Counted from the stretch's first letter, positions 16,449-24,904 are shown. The stretch: DNA of 57,929 nucleotides from CAYVTV01 sp964563105 (GCA_964563105.1 CAZLXM010000012.1:1-57929); one strand, 5' to 3'. Translations and numbers: made by a program. Notes: a model not told the origin generated them from the sequence alone.

Positions 16449-16575
16449 GTTAATGAATGAAAATGTAGTTTCATTCTATTATTTTTGCAATAATTAGCAC
16501 TATTTTTGCTCTGGGTTGAATATTTTTTAATTTTTATATTGTCTTTACAAAACACTTACAGTATAGTTCTTCACT

Positions 16576-16606
16576 TTTGATATTTATTTTATTTTGCTGA
16601 TATTTG
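16576..16606 (+). promoter_or_regulatory. Candidate promoter of kduI
   Basis: TTTG (16576-16579) and GATATTTG (16599-16606) are separated by exactly 19 bases. The second matches TAnnTTTG at all but the first base. Transcription would start near 16613, giving a leader of about 110 bases that contains the palindrome at 16652-16673. Two further TATTTTTG boxes (16480-16487, 16501-16508) lack a -33 partner. Confidence 0.42.
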
Positions 16607-16651
16607 CATAATATAATAACATGATCACAATTGGATTTTTTTAAAAAGGAG

Positions 16652-16673
16652 CATTAAGGTAATTGCCTTAATG
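16652..16673. promoter_or_regulatory. Perfect 8-bp palindrome upstream of kduI (operator or leader hairpin)
   Basis: CATTAAGG (16652-16659) and CCTTAATG (16666-16673) form a perfect inverted repeat around TAATTG. It lies 49 bases before the kduI start and downstream of the candidate promoter. The position suits a repressor site for uronate control or a hairpin in the mRNA leader. Confidence 0.5.
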
Positions 16674-16722
16674 ACCTATTTTTATACAGATTTATGAAAA
16701 TATAATTAAAAATCAATATTTT

Positions 16723-17565
16723 ATGGTAAACAAATATGAAATAAGGTATGCAAATCATCCTGATGATGCAAAACATTATGATACAGATAGAATACGTAAA
16801 GAATTTCTTGTTTCTGATCTGATGAACCCTGATAAGATCAATATGGTTTATTCATTCAATGACCGATTTGTTGTTGGTGGTGCTATACCGGTTCTTAAAT
16901 CACTTGAGCTTGATGCTATTGATCCTCTGAAATCAACATATTTTCTTGAAAGGCGCGAAATGGGAATTATAAATGTTGGGGGCTCCGGCACAATTGAAGC
17001 AGATAATGATTCATTCAGGTTAAATTATAAAGATGCCCTTTATGTTGGAATGGGATACAGAAAGATTACATTTTACAGTGATAATAAGGAACAACCTGCA
17101 CGTTTTTATTTTAACTCGGCACCTGCACACAAGTCCTATCCGGCAAAACTAGTTACATTGGAGGATGCAGAAAAAGCAGATCTTGGCAGTCTGGAAACTT
17201 CCAATGCACGCAGAATTAATAAACTGATTGTTAGCAGTGTAGTTGAAACCTGCCAGTTACAAATGGGAATGACTGAACTCAAACCGGGCAGTGTATGGAA
17301 TACTATGCCCCCCCATATTCATTCAAGAAGGATGGAAGCATATTTTTATTTTGAGGTGCCTGATGGACAGGCAGTATGTCATTATATGGGCGAACCACAG
17401 GAAACAAGACATATTTGGCTCAAAAATGAAGAAGCTGTTATTTCACCTCCCTGGTCAATTCACTCAGCTGCCGGGACCAGCAATTATATTTTTATTTGGG
17501 GTATGGCAGGTGAAAACCTCGATTATGGTGATATGGATGCAATCCGTGCCGATGAATTAAGGTAA
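16723..17565 (+). CDS. kduI: 5-keto-4-deoxyuronate isomerase
   Basis: The protein has 280 residues; E. coli KduI has 278. It interconverts 5-keto-4-deoxyuronate and 2,5-diketo-3-deoxygluconate, the step after unsaturated uronates are released from pectin or other uronic-acid polymers. The cupin metal site is intact: His198 and His200 in PPHIHSRRMEAYFYFE, Glu205 and His247 (PPWSIHSAAG). The N-terminal segment MNPDKINMVYSFNDRFVVGGAIP is also characteristic. It is followed after 16 bases by kduD, with which it must form an operon. A candidate promoter and a palindrome lie upstream. The enzyme acts in the cytoplasm on material that the downstream TRAP transporter may bring in. Confidence 0.96.
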   Translation: MVNKYEIRYANHPDDAKHYDTDRIRKEFLVSDLMNPDKINMVYSFNDRFVVGGAIPVLKSLELDAIDPLKSTYFLERREMGIINVGGSGTIEADNDSFRLNYKDALYVGMGYRKITFYSDNKEQPARFYFNSAPAHKSYPAKLVTLEDAEKADLGSLETSNARRINKLIVSSVVETCQLQMGMTELKPGSVWNTMPPHIHSRRMEAYFYFEVPDGQAVCHYMGEPQETRHIWLKNEEAVISPPWSIHSAAGTSNYIFIWGMAGENLDYGDMDAIRADELR

Positions 17566-17581
17566 CTTTTAAATCTTAATT

Positions 17582-18373
17582 ATGTCTTTAAAATTATTTG
17601 ACCTTACAGGAAGAACCGCGTTAATAACCGGTGGAACTCATGGTTTAGGCATGGCCATTGCAAAAGGTCTTGCTGATTCCGGAGCCGAAATTGTGATTAA
17701 CGACATATTTGAAGATAAACTTCACACTGCTGTTGATCAATATAAAGAAATGGGTATAAATGCCCGCGCTTATCTTTTTGATGTTACTGATGAAAATGCA
17801 GTGGGCAGATTTGTTGAAACAATTGAAAAAAAGGTAGCACCAATTGATATTCTGGTTAATAATGCGGGAATTATTAAACGGATACCAATACTTGAAACAA
17901 GTGTCAATGATTTCAAAACAGTGCTGGATATTGACCTGGTAGCCCCTTTTATTATGGCTAAAGCCATTGTACCGGGGATGATAAAACGCGGACATGGTAA
18001 GATCATTAATATGTGTTCGATGATGAGTGAACTCGGAAGAAATACAGTTTCAGCTTATGCATCGGCAAAGGGCGGGCTTAAAATGCTTACAAAAAGTATG
18101 GCTACAGAATGGGCCAAATATAATATACAAATTAATGGAATTGGCCCGGGCTATTTTGCCACATCACAAACTGCCCCTATACGCGTGGATGGGCATCCTT
18201 TTAATGACTTCATTATAAATCGCACTCCTGCTGCCAGATGGGGGGATCCTTCAGATCTTGCCGGCGCTGCAATTTTTCTTGCATCCAAAGCTTCTGATTT
18301 TGTGAACGGAATTGTACTTTATGTAGATGGAGGAATACTGGCAACTATTGGGAAACCGGTAAATGAAGACTAA
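17582..18373 (+). CDS. kduD: 2-deoxy-D-gluconate 3-dehydrogenase / KduD-type SDR
   Basis: This is a 263-residue short-chain dehydrogenase. TGGTHGLGMA (about 16-25) binds the nicotinamide cofactor, NNAG is at 93-96, and the catalytic residues are Ser146 (MCSMMSE), Tyr159 and Lys163 (YASAK). The sequence resembles both KduD and gluconate 5-dehydrogenase. Immediate linkage to kduI (16 bases) favours KduD, which reduces 2,5-diketo-3-deoxygluconate to 2-keto-3-deoxygluconate. No KDG kinase or aldolase is in the window, so the pathway must finish elsewhere. The closing segment (WGDPSDLAGAAIFLASKASDFVNG, then a glycine-rich turn) is standard for the family and shows that the gene is complete. Confidence 0.9.
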   Translation: MSLKLFDLTGRTALITGGTHGLGMAIAKGLADSGAEIVINDIFEDKLHTAVDQYKEMGINARAYLFDVTDENAVGRFVETIEKKVAPIDILVNNAGIIKRIPILETSVNDFKTVLDIDLVAPFIMAKAIVPGMIKRGHGKIINMCSMMSELGRNTVSAYASAKGGLKMLTKSMATEWAKYNIQINGIGPGYFATSQTAPIRVDGHPFNDFIINRTPAARWGDPSDLAGAAIFLASKASDFVNGIVLYVDGGILATIGKPVNED

Positions 18374-18487
18374 TCCTTTAAATTTATTTGGATTGAAAAG
18401 ATTCAATTTAAAAATAGACAATAAAATATATAAAATAATTATAAACCTGTTTCCATAACCTTGTTTTAATCGCTATTATTATTTATA

Positions 18488-19723
18488 ATGAAAAAGACAT
18501 CTATTTATCTGTTGATAATTTTAATGGCTATCTCCGGGCTTAATTGTAAAAAAGAAAATAAGATTCTTTTAAAATTCACTAACCCCCTTGATACCGGAAG
18601 AACAGGAGAAGTTATTTCCATTGAAAATCGCGAGCTTACTAATATTATCGGGGAATTCCCTGATGATCAGCTTCCCTTATTCATTTCAGGACCAGATACT
18701 TTAAAGGTTCAGTTTATTGATCAGGATAATAACAAAATACCTGAGGAAATACTTATTGAAATTGATCTCGGGCCAAAAGAAATAAAAACTATTAATGTTG
18801 AGTTTATTTCATCAGATTTATATCCGGTTTTTCCGAAAAAAACTAATTTACGCTTCGCAGCTTTAAGTAATCCGGATGCAGAACTTATGTACGCTTCACG
18901 AGTTCAAACCGTTGATACCGAAGTCACTTCAAAAGTATATCAGATGGAAGGCCCCGCCTGGGAAAATGATAAAGTTGGATTCAGGAATTATTTTGACCTC
19001 AGAAATGGTATGGATATTTTTGGAAAACGTACATCAGCAATGGTTCTGAACAAGGTAGGGCTTGGAGATAATTATCATGAGCTTAGTGATTGGGGAATGG
19101 ACATCCTTAAAGTAGGTAATTCCCTTGGCGCAGGGGCTATTGGTGTTGAAAGAAATAATAAGCTGTATAGAATAGGCGACAATGGAAAAGGCAGTATCGA
19201 CAGAATATACGAAGGGCCATTGAGAACGGAATTCAAATTCGATTTTCCTGATTGGAAAATGGAGTCTGAAAATATTTATTTAAACCATTACATTTCTATA
19301 TCAGCAGGGCAATATGCCTATAAAAGCACTGTTTATTCCAGGGGCCTGGCTGAAAACGACTATATCATAGCCGGTATTGTAAACATGCTTAGTGATGAGC
19401 TTTTTGTCGAAAAATCAGATGGGCATGTCATTCTTTTTACTCATTCAATTCAGGCAGAAGATGAAAAAATGTTAGCAATGGCACTTATTATTCCTGAAAA
19501 ATATTTCAAGGGTGAAAAAGAAGCGCCAAAATCCGGGCCCGGTATTATTGATACTTACTATGCACGAATGAGCCTAAACGGACAAAAAGAGGCTGAATTT
19601 TATTTTTATGCTTTGTGGGAAAGCTCTGATAATCGCTTTGCTGATAAACAATATGTGAAAAATTATTTAAAAGCAGAAGCTATAAAATTAAATCACCCCG
19701 TTATTATTTCCGGAATCAGATAA
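18488..19723 (+). CDS. DUF4861 lipoprotein
   Basis: This 411-residue lipoprotein (lipobox GLNC, Cys20) has the features I associate with DUF4861. An Ig-like N-terminal part carries FTNPLDTGRTGEVISI. The signature GPAWENDKVGFRNYFDLRNGMDIFGK lies at about 156-181. Later blocks include NYHELSDWGMDILKVGNSLGAGAIG and RTEFKFDFPDW. Proteins of this family recur in pectin and other uronic-acid polysaccharide gene clusters, but the reaction is not settled as far as I know. It follows kduD by 114 bases on the same strand and precedes the repeat array and dctP. It is probably periplasmic or outer-membrane anchored and acts on uronate-containing oligosaccharides or binds them; this is inferred from neighbours. 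Confidence 0.78.
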   Translation: MKKTSIYLLIILMAISGLNCKKENKILLKFTNPLDTGRTGEVISIENRELTNIIGEFPDDQLPLFISGPDTLKVQFIDQDNNKIPEEILIEIDLGPKEIKTINVEFISSDLYPVFPKKTNLRFAALSNPDAELMYASRVQTVDTEVTSKVYQMEGPAWENDKVGFRNYFDLRNGMDIFGKRTSAMVLNKVGLGDNYHELSDWGMDILKVGNSLGAGAIGVERNNKLYRIGDNGKGSIDRIYEGPLRTEFKFDFPDWKMESENIYLNHYISISAGQYAYKSTVYSRGLAENDYIIAGIVNMLSDELFVEKSDGHVILFTHSIQAEDEKMLAMALIIPEKYFKGEKEAPKSGPGIIDTYYARMSLNGQKEAEFYFYALWESSDNRFADKQYVKNYLKAEAIKLNHPVIISGIR

Positions 19724-19923
19724 AATGTTATTTTTACAACTTTTATCTGAAATAGATAAATCGAGCCTTAAGTAAAGTATAGCTTTTCATTAATTTGATT
19801 TGTTTGACTGACTATCTTATTGTTTTTAATTTTAAAAGAAAAAAGACTTGCTATCATTGAAACAGGCATATCATTAAAGTAAGGCATGATTTTAAATTTC
19901 CGATATATATTTAATAATCAGCA

Positions 19924-20245
19924 TTATTTTCTGATTAAACCCCCATGTACTATCGTTTACAACAAGGAAATGAAAATATTTGGAGGTTTCCATCAGGAAG
20001 ATGTAATTAACAATAACATAACACATTTATTTTCTGATGAAACCTCCATGTACTATCATTCACAACAAGAAAATGAAAATATTTGGAGGTTCCATCAGAA
20101 CAACGTGATTATTAACAAGATAACTCAATTATTTTCTGATGAAACCTCCATGTCCTATCGTTCACAACAAGAGAATGAAAATATCTGGGGGTTCCATCAG
20201 AACGACGTGATTAACAACAAAATAACTCAAATATTTTCTGATGAA
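19924..20245 (+). repeat. Dispersed 102-bp palindromic repeat, array C (3 units)
   Basis: The three tandem units are 19936-20038 (103 bases, one extra T), 20039-20140 and 20141-20242, preceded by a partial end ATTATTTTCTGAT. In the middle unit the arms TTCTGATGAAACCTCC (20032-20047) and GGAGGTTCCATCAGAA (20085-20100) pair at 15 of 16 positions around a 37-base loop. The last end, TTCTGATGAA, contains the dctP start codon (20241-20243). The repeat frame (SDE then TAA at 20246-20248) overlaps the first codons of dctP. Of the gene-free stretch 19724-20240, the first 200 bases are plain AT-rich sequence and the rest is this array. Confidence 0.92.
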
Positions 20246-21215
20246 TAATCTTTTAAAGATCAGCCTGTTATTTATGTTTACATTCTTTTCCTGTCAACAG
20301 GCATCCAGGTCAAAAGTATTGAAGCTTGCCCATGGTCTTGATCCTTCGCATCCTGTCCATAAAGCAATGGTATTCATGGCTGATCGATGTAACGAACTTT
20401 CCGGCGGAGAATTAAAAATAGATATCTATCCTTCCGGCCAATTAGGCTCAGAACAGCAATGTATTGAATTATTACAAATAGGGAGCCTGGCTATTACGAA
20501 AGTTTCTTCTGCTGCAATGGAAAGTTTCACCGATAACTTCAAAGTAATCGGGCTTCCTTATATTTTTAAATCTTCTGACCATGCTTTCAGGGTTCTTGAA
20601 GGTGAAATCGGAAATGAAATTCTAGCTGCTGCTGAACCATTTCTTATAAGAGGACTCTGTTTTTATGATGCAGGAAGCAGAAGTTTTTATACAGTAAGCA
20701 GAACCCTGAATAAGCCGGAAGATCTTAAAGGCTTGAAGATAAGGGTAATGAAGAGCCCTGTTGCATTCAGCCTTATCAGGGCCATGGGTGGGGCCCCCAC
20801 TCCTATTGACTGGGGTGAATTATATACAGCTTTACAAAGCGGGGTTGTAGATGGTGCTGAAAATAATCCTCCAAGTTTTTTTACTTCACGTCATTATGAG
20901 GTTTGCAAGCATTATTCTCTGACCGAACACACAACAATTCCCGACGTACTCATTATTAGTCTTAAAATATGGAATGGCCTTTCTGAACAGGAAAAGGAAT
21001 GGTTACAACAGGCTGCAGATGAATCGGTGAGTGTACAAAGGAAATTATGGGCCGACTCGGAAGCAGAATCTATGGAAGTATTTAAAAAAGCAGGTGTTGA
21101 AATAATTTATCCTGATAAAGCATTATTTGCTGAAAAAGCTGCATCTGTATATGAATTATTTAAAAATCAGCCTCTGGTTTACAACCTTATTCAAAGGATA
21201 AAGGAAATCGAATAA
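20241..21215 (+). CDS. dctP: TRAP transporter substrate-binding lipoprotein DctP
   Basis: This is a 324-residue periplasmic solute receptor of the DctP family, with a lipobox (FFSC, Cys18) in place of a cleaved signal. Features are LKLAHGLDPSHPVHKAMVFMADRC, IYPSGQLGSEQQCIELLQIGSLA, LKGLKIRVMKSPV with the conserved Arg that binds the substrate carboxylate, and GAENNPPSFF. It captures organic acids and passes them to DctQM, which use the sodium gradient. Given KduI, KduD and GH28, a uronate is the likely ligand. The start codon lies in the last bases of repeat array C, overlapping the repeat frame by eight bases, so translation may be coupled to or masked by the array. dctQ follows after 37 bases. 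Confidence 0.93.
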   Translation: MNNLLKISLLFMFTFFSCQQASRSKVLKLAHGLDPSHPVHKAMVFMADRCNELSGGELKIDIYPSGQLGSEQQCIELLQIGSLAITKVSSAAMESFTDNFKVIGLPYIFKSSDHAFRVLEGEIGNEILAAAEPFLIRGLCFYDAGSRSFYTVSRTLNKPEDLKGLKIRVMKSPVAFSLIRAMGGAPTPIDWGELYTALQSGVVDGAENNPPSFFTSRHYEVCKHYSLTEHTTIPDVLIISLKIWNGLSEQEKEWLQQAADESVSVQRKLWADSEAESMEVFKKAGVEIIYPDKALFAEKAASVYELFKNQPLVYNLIQRIKEIE

Positions 21216-21252
21216 AAAAACTGAATTAATCAATATATTAAAAATTCCTGAT

Positions 21253-21705
21253 ATGACATTTTATAATGCACTAAATAAGGTACTTGAAAAATTTCTGGTT
21301 TTCATAATGTCTTTTTTGGTTTTAGATGTGTTATGGCAGGTTGCCAGTCGTTATATTCTTGCTTCACCCAGCGCTTTTACCGATGAAATTGCCGGGTTCC
21401 TGCTTATATGGGTGGGATTGTTGGGAGCTGCTTACGTTGCCGGAACCAATGAACACCTTGCCATTGATATTTTATTACAAAAAACAAGGGAAGAAAGGAA
21501 GAAAAAACTGGAGCTCACAATTTTTATTTGTATCCTTATTTTTGCTGTTACAGTATGGCTTGTTTATACCAGGTTCCTGTTAGATGTAAGGTCTGCAGGG
21601 CTGCAGTTACCTCTTGGTTACGTGTATCTGGTATTGCCAATAAGCGGAATTTTAATGACCTACTATTCTGCTTTTCATATTATCATGCTTTTCAAGAAAC
21701 AATAA
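21253..21705 (+). CDS. dctQ: TRAP transporter small membrane subunit DctQ
   Basis: The protein has 150 residues and four predicted membrane segments (about 12-35, 47-70, 88-110 and 124-148). It carries the DctQ pattern QVASRYILASPSAFTDEIAGFLLIWVGLLGAAYVAGTNEHLAIDI, in which an Arg-Tyr near the first helix and the Glu of DEIAGFLL are conserved. It pairs with the large DctM subunit to form the sodium-driven permease that accepts substrate from DctP. It lies between dctP (37 bases) and dctM (14 bases), one transcription unit. Confidence 0.93.
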   Translation: MTFYNALNKVLEKFLVFIMSFLVLDVLWQVASRYILASPSAFTDEIAGFLLIWVGLLGAAYVAGTNEHLAIDILLQKTREERKKKLELTIFICILIFAVTVWLVYTRFLLDVRSAGLQLPLGYVYLVLPISGILMTYYSAFHIIMLFKKQ

Positions 21706-21719
21706 TCAAATAATTTGTT

Positions 21720-23177
21720 ATGGAAGTTTTTATTCTTGTTTTATGTTTTATCCTTCTTCTTACTCTTGGTGTACCAATTGCATTCAGTATTGGTTTGTCC
21801 GGCATTGTTACTATGCTCTTTACCATTGATAGTTTGCCGGCCTTTACCACATTTGCCCACCGAATGGCAACCGGACTTGACAGTTTTGCCCTTCTTGCAA
21901 TACCATTTTTCATTCTTGCAGGAAATATCATGAATTCAGGAGGTATTGCTATCAGATTGATCGATTTTGCCAGGGTTATTGTTGGCTGGCTTCCCGGGGG
22001 GCTTGCATTTGTCAACGTAGCCGCAAATATGCTTTTTGGAGCTATCTCAGGTTCTGCCGCTGCTTCAGCTTCCGCAATCGGAAGTATTATGGGACCTGAA
22101 ATGAAAAAAGAAGGATTACCTGAAAACTTTAGTGCCGCAGTAAATATTACTTCCGCAACTACCGGATTATCTATTCCTCCAAGTAATATCCTTATTGTAT
22201 ATTCACTTGCAAGTGGTGGCGTATCAATTACAGCACTCTTTCTTGCCGGATATATCCCTGGCATTCTTACCGGCGTATCTTTGATGCTGGCCGCGATGTC
22301 CATGCTTATTTATAAAACCCGGGGGCTTCGCGGAGTATTCAGGGCTATGTCCAAGATAGTTATATTTACTGCAATAGTTTTTGGGATCGGAGCAGGGCTT
22401 AAAGCTATCCACGATAATACTTCAAATACATTGTCTCTTTCAGTTTACATACTTTTATCCCTTGCTTTTCTTTTTTTCATAATTAGAGTAAGTTTAAGAA
22501 GAAAAGAAAAAGTTAAACATGGTTTGATTAAATTTATTGATGCATTGCCCTCGCTACTAATGTTGATTATCATAATAGGCGGTATTGTTGCCGGTTATTT
22601 TACAGCAACTGAAGCTTCTGCAATAGCAGTTTTATACGCACTTGTTCTTGCTTTCATTTACAAAGAACTAAAAATTAAAGACCTGCCCGCCATTTTACTC
22701 AGATCTGTTAAAACCACTGCTATCGTTCTGTTCCTGGTCAGTACATCTATCGGATTATCATGGATAATGTCTTACGAAAATATACCACAAAACGTAAGTC
22801 AGGGTTTGATATCAATCAGTAATAATCCTTATGTCATTTTGCTGTTAATTAATCTTATCCTGCTATTTGTAGGAACATTTATGGATATGACACCTGCTGT
22901 CCTTATTTTCACACCTATATTCCTGCCAATTGTAACTACTCAATTGGGGATGGACCCGATTCATTTTGGTCTCATAATGGTACTGAATCTAAGTATTGGA
23001 TTATGTACCCCCCCTGTTGGAGCGGTTCTTTTTGTCGGCTGCAGTATTGCTGGTATAAAAATTGAAAAAGTTATCAGGCCTTTAATTCCACTTTTTATAG
23101 CTATGATTGTGGTTTTAATTCTGGTAACATATATTCCCCAGCTTAGTTTGTGGTTGCCGGGAGTATTTTTAAAGTAA
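21720..23177 (+). CDS. dctM: TRAP transporter large permease DctM
   Basis: This is a 485-residue, strongly hydrophobic DctM permease with twelve or more membrane segments. The family blocks are clear: FSIGLSGIVTMLF, GLDSFALLAIPFFILAGNIMNSGGIAIRLIDFA, FGAISGSAAASASAIGSIMGPEMKKEG, and the second-half repeat GLCTPPVGAVLFVGCSIAG. The loop after the sixth segment (about residues 195-260) carries additional hydrophobic stretches (KIVIFTAIVFGIGAGLK, LSLSVYILLSLAFLFFIIRV), making it longer than the usual 425-440 residues. This insertion resembles the longer DctM type seen in Bacteroidota. It ends 37 bases from the convergent radical-SAM gene, with no evident terminator between them. Confidence 0.94.
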   Translation: MEVFILVLCFILLLTLGVPIAFSIGLSGIVTMLFTIDSLPAFTTFAHRMATGLDSFALLAIPFFILAGNIMNSGGIAIRLIDFARVIVGWLPGGLAFVNVAANMLFGAISGSAAASASAIGSIMGPEMKKEGLPENFSAAVNITSATTGLSIPPSNILIVYSLASGGVSITALFLAGYIPGILTGVSLMLAAMSMLIYKTRGLRGVFRAMSKIVIFTAIVFGIGAGLKAIHDNTSNTLSLSVYILLSLAFLFFIIRVSLRRKEKVKHGLIKFIDALPSLLMLIIIIGGIVAGYFTATEASAIAVLYALVLAFIYKELKIKDLPAILLRSVKTTAIVLFLVSTSIGLSWIMSYENIPQNVSQGLISISNNPYVILLLINLILLFVGTFMDMTPAVLIFTPIFLPIVTTQLGMDPIHFGLIMVLNLSIGLCTPPVGAVLFVGCSIAGIKIEKVIRPLIPLFIAMIVVLILVTYIPQLSLWLPGVFLK

Positions 23178-23214
23178 AATTATTTTGAAATACTTTATTA
23201 CAAGATTCCCCGGT

Positions 23215-24558
23215 TTAATTTTTTTTTAATAAACAACAGTTTTTATACTTTTTACCGCTACCGCAGGGACATGGATCATTTCTCTGAGGCCCCTTATTTA
23301 TAACAAATTTTTCTTCTTTTCTCCTGTCGAGACGCTTAACCCATTCCATAACATTGGCGGGCGCCCTTTTTGCTTTTAATTCATCGGCCATGAACTGCAT
23401 ATAAGGGTGTACATGGCTGAAAAATAATTTATATGCCGGACAAAGATAACTTAATCCTTCTTGTCCCTCAGGTGTAATTGCAAATCTGTGCTTTGGGCAT
23501 TCTCCGTTGCACGCAAACCTGTATTCACACTCAAAGCAATATTTTGGGAGTTTGTCACGTTTATCCCGGCCAAATTGCTTTTGCTGCTCTGAAACAGCCA
23601 TTTCCCTTAAAGGTTTTTTAAGAATATTTCCAAGAAAATATTCGGGATATACAAAATGGTCGCATGTAAACATATCACCATTATGCTCCATAACAAGTGC
23701 ATCACCACAGGTTTCAGTAAATACACAAAGCCCGGGCCTCTCCCCTGCCCAATTTGCAAGAGTTACATCAAAAATCTGAACAAAATATTTTCCAACATCA
23801 TTTCTGACCCACTCATCAAAAATTGTACATAAAAATTTCCCATAAGCTAAAGGTTCAACAGACCATTCTGTTACCCTGGCATTTTGTCCAAAAACAGGGG
23901 CAACCAGATTAAGACGGTCTGGTCCGGGTTGATTAGCAGTCCTTTCTACAATTGGAATAAACTGAATAAATCCGCTTCCAATACGTTTTAAAAAATGATA
24001 TACTTCCAAAGGATGATATGCAATCTCCTTATTTACTACCGAGAGGGTATTAAACTCAACCTTATATTTATGCAATAATTCTATCCCTTTCATCACTACC
24101 GAAAATGAACCGGCGCCTGAATTAGTTTTACGATGGAGATCATGTAATTTTTCAGGTCCGTCAACAGACACCCCTATAAGAAAATTATTGTCACTAAACA
24201 ATTTACAGTATTCATCATTAAGCAGGGTACCATTAGTTTGAAAAACATTATCAATCCTTTTACCATTGGCATATTTTTTCTGCAACTTTAATGCTTTTTT
24301 AAAAAAATCCACACCCATTAATGTAGGTTCTCCTCCCTGCCAAATAAAGCTTACAACCGGTACATTTTGTGATTCAATATATTGTTTGGTATATTCCTCA
24401 AGTAGTTCATCATTCATCCTGAAATTCCGTACATCCTGATATAAATTTTTTTTCTCCAAATAATAACAATAAGTACAATTCAGATTACAAATCGGCCCAA
24501 TAGGCTTCAACATAACTGAAAATGCAAACGGTTTATATGAAGGAAATAAAATATCCAT
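23215..24558 (-). CDS. Radical SAM/SPASM anaerobic sulfatase-maturase homologue with SEC-C tail
   Basis: This 447-residue enzyme resembles anSME, which turns an active-site Cys or Ser of sulfatases into formylglycine without oxygen. The radical-SAM cluster site is C24-NLN-C28-TY-C31. FIWQGGEPTLMG and GVSVDGPEKLHDLHR follow, and the SPASM region holds further Cys motifs (CGDALVMEHNGDMFTCDHFVYPEYFLGN; CFECEYRFACNGECPKHRF). Residues about 428-447 form a SEC-C zinc motif (NDPCPCGSGKKYKNCC). No sulfatase gene is in the window, so its clients would be elsewhere, perhaps sulfated-polysaccharide enzymes. It is transcribed alone. Other peptide-modifying SPASM enzymes are possible, but the N-terminal FSVMLKPIGPICNLNCTYC is anSME-like. 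Confidence 0.9.
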   Translation of the reverse strand: MDILFPSYKPFAFSVMLKPIGPICNLNCTYCYYLEKKNLYQDVRNFRMNDELLEEYTKQYIESQNVPVVSFIWQGGEPTLMGVDFFKKALKLQKKYANGKRIDNVFQTNGTLLNDEYCKLFSDNNFLIGVSVDGPEKLHDLHRKTNSGAGSFSVVMKGIELLHKYKVEFNTLSVVNKEIAYHPLEVYHFLKRIGSGFIQFIPIVERTANQPGPDRLNLVAPVFGQNARVTEWSVEPLAYGKFLCTIFDEWVRNDVGKYFVQIFDVTLANWAGERPGLCVFTETCGDALVMEHNGDMFTCDHFVYPEYFLGNILKKPLREMAVSEQQKQFGRDKRDKLPKYCFECEYRFACNGECPKHRFAITPEGQEGLSYLCPAYKLFFSHVHPYMQFMADELKAKRAPANVMEWVKRLDRRKEEKFVINKGPQRNDPCPCGSGKKYKNCCLLKKN

Positions 24559-24904
24559 CTTTTTTTAAGAATTTTTCTCCTGGTCTAAAATGTGTTAATA
24601 CGCTTAAATCAAATCATTTCAGTCAAAATTAGCTCATTCTGACATACTAAAAGTTTAAAATTACATATTTTTATATAAAACCTGGTTAATGAAAGCTGAT
24701 TTGAACAACTAATTTAAAATGATTATAAATTAATGCTCTTCAATAAAAACTTAAATATTGGTTGTTATCCCGGTTTAAAATGTCTGATCTTGCATTGATC
24801 TAAAAAATAGATTAAATTAGTTCATTCAAATTTCAAAGAATGACAAAACAAATATTTTTTTAGCTTACAGGTCATTTTTATTTTCCATGAATTAATTTTT
24901 AATT
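24559..24904. promoter_or_regulatory. Control region between the radical-SAM gene and xylB
   Basis: These 346 AT-rich bases lie between divergent genes. A 13-base direct repeat, AATTAG(C/T)TCATTC, occurs at 24627-24639 and 24815-24827, differing at one position. It may bind a regulator of the xylose operon. I see no exact TAnnTTTG box for xylB and no RNA gene. Confidence 0.3.

Noticed and set aside
19886..20248. 120-residue forward ORF over repeat array C as an ordinary gene
   Set aside because: It consists almost wholly of the repeat, and its first part is in a shifted repeat frame. I list it as a repeat with possible leader coding instead.
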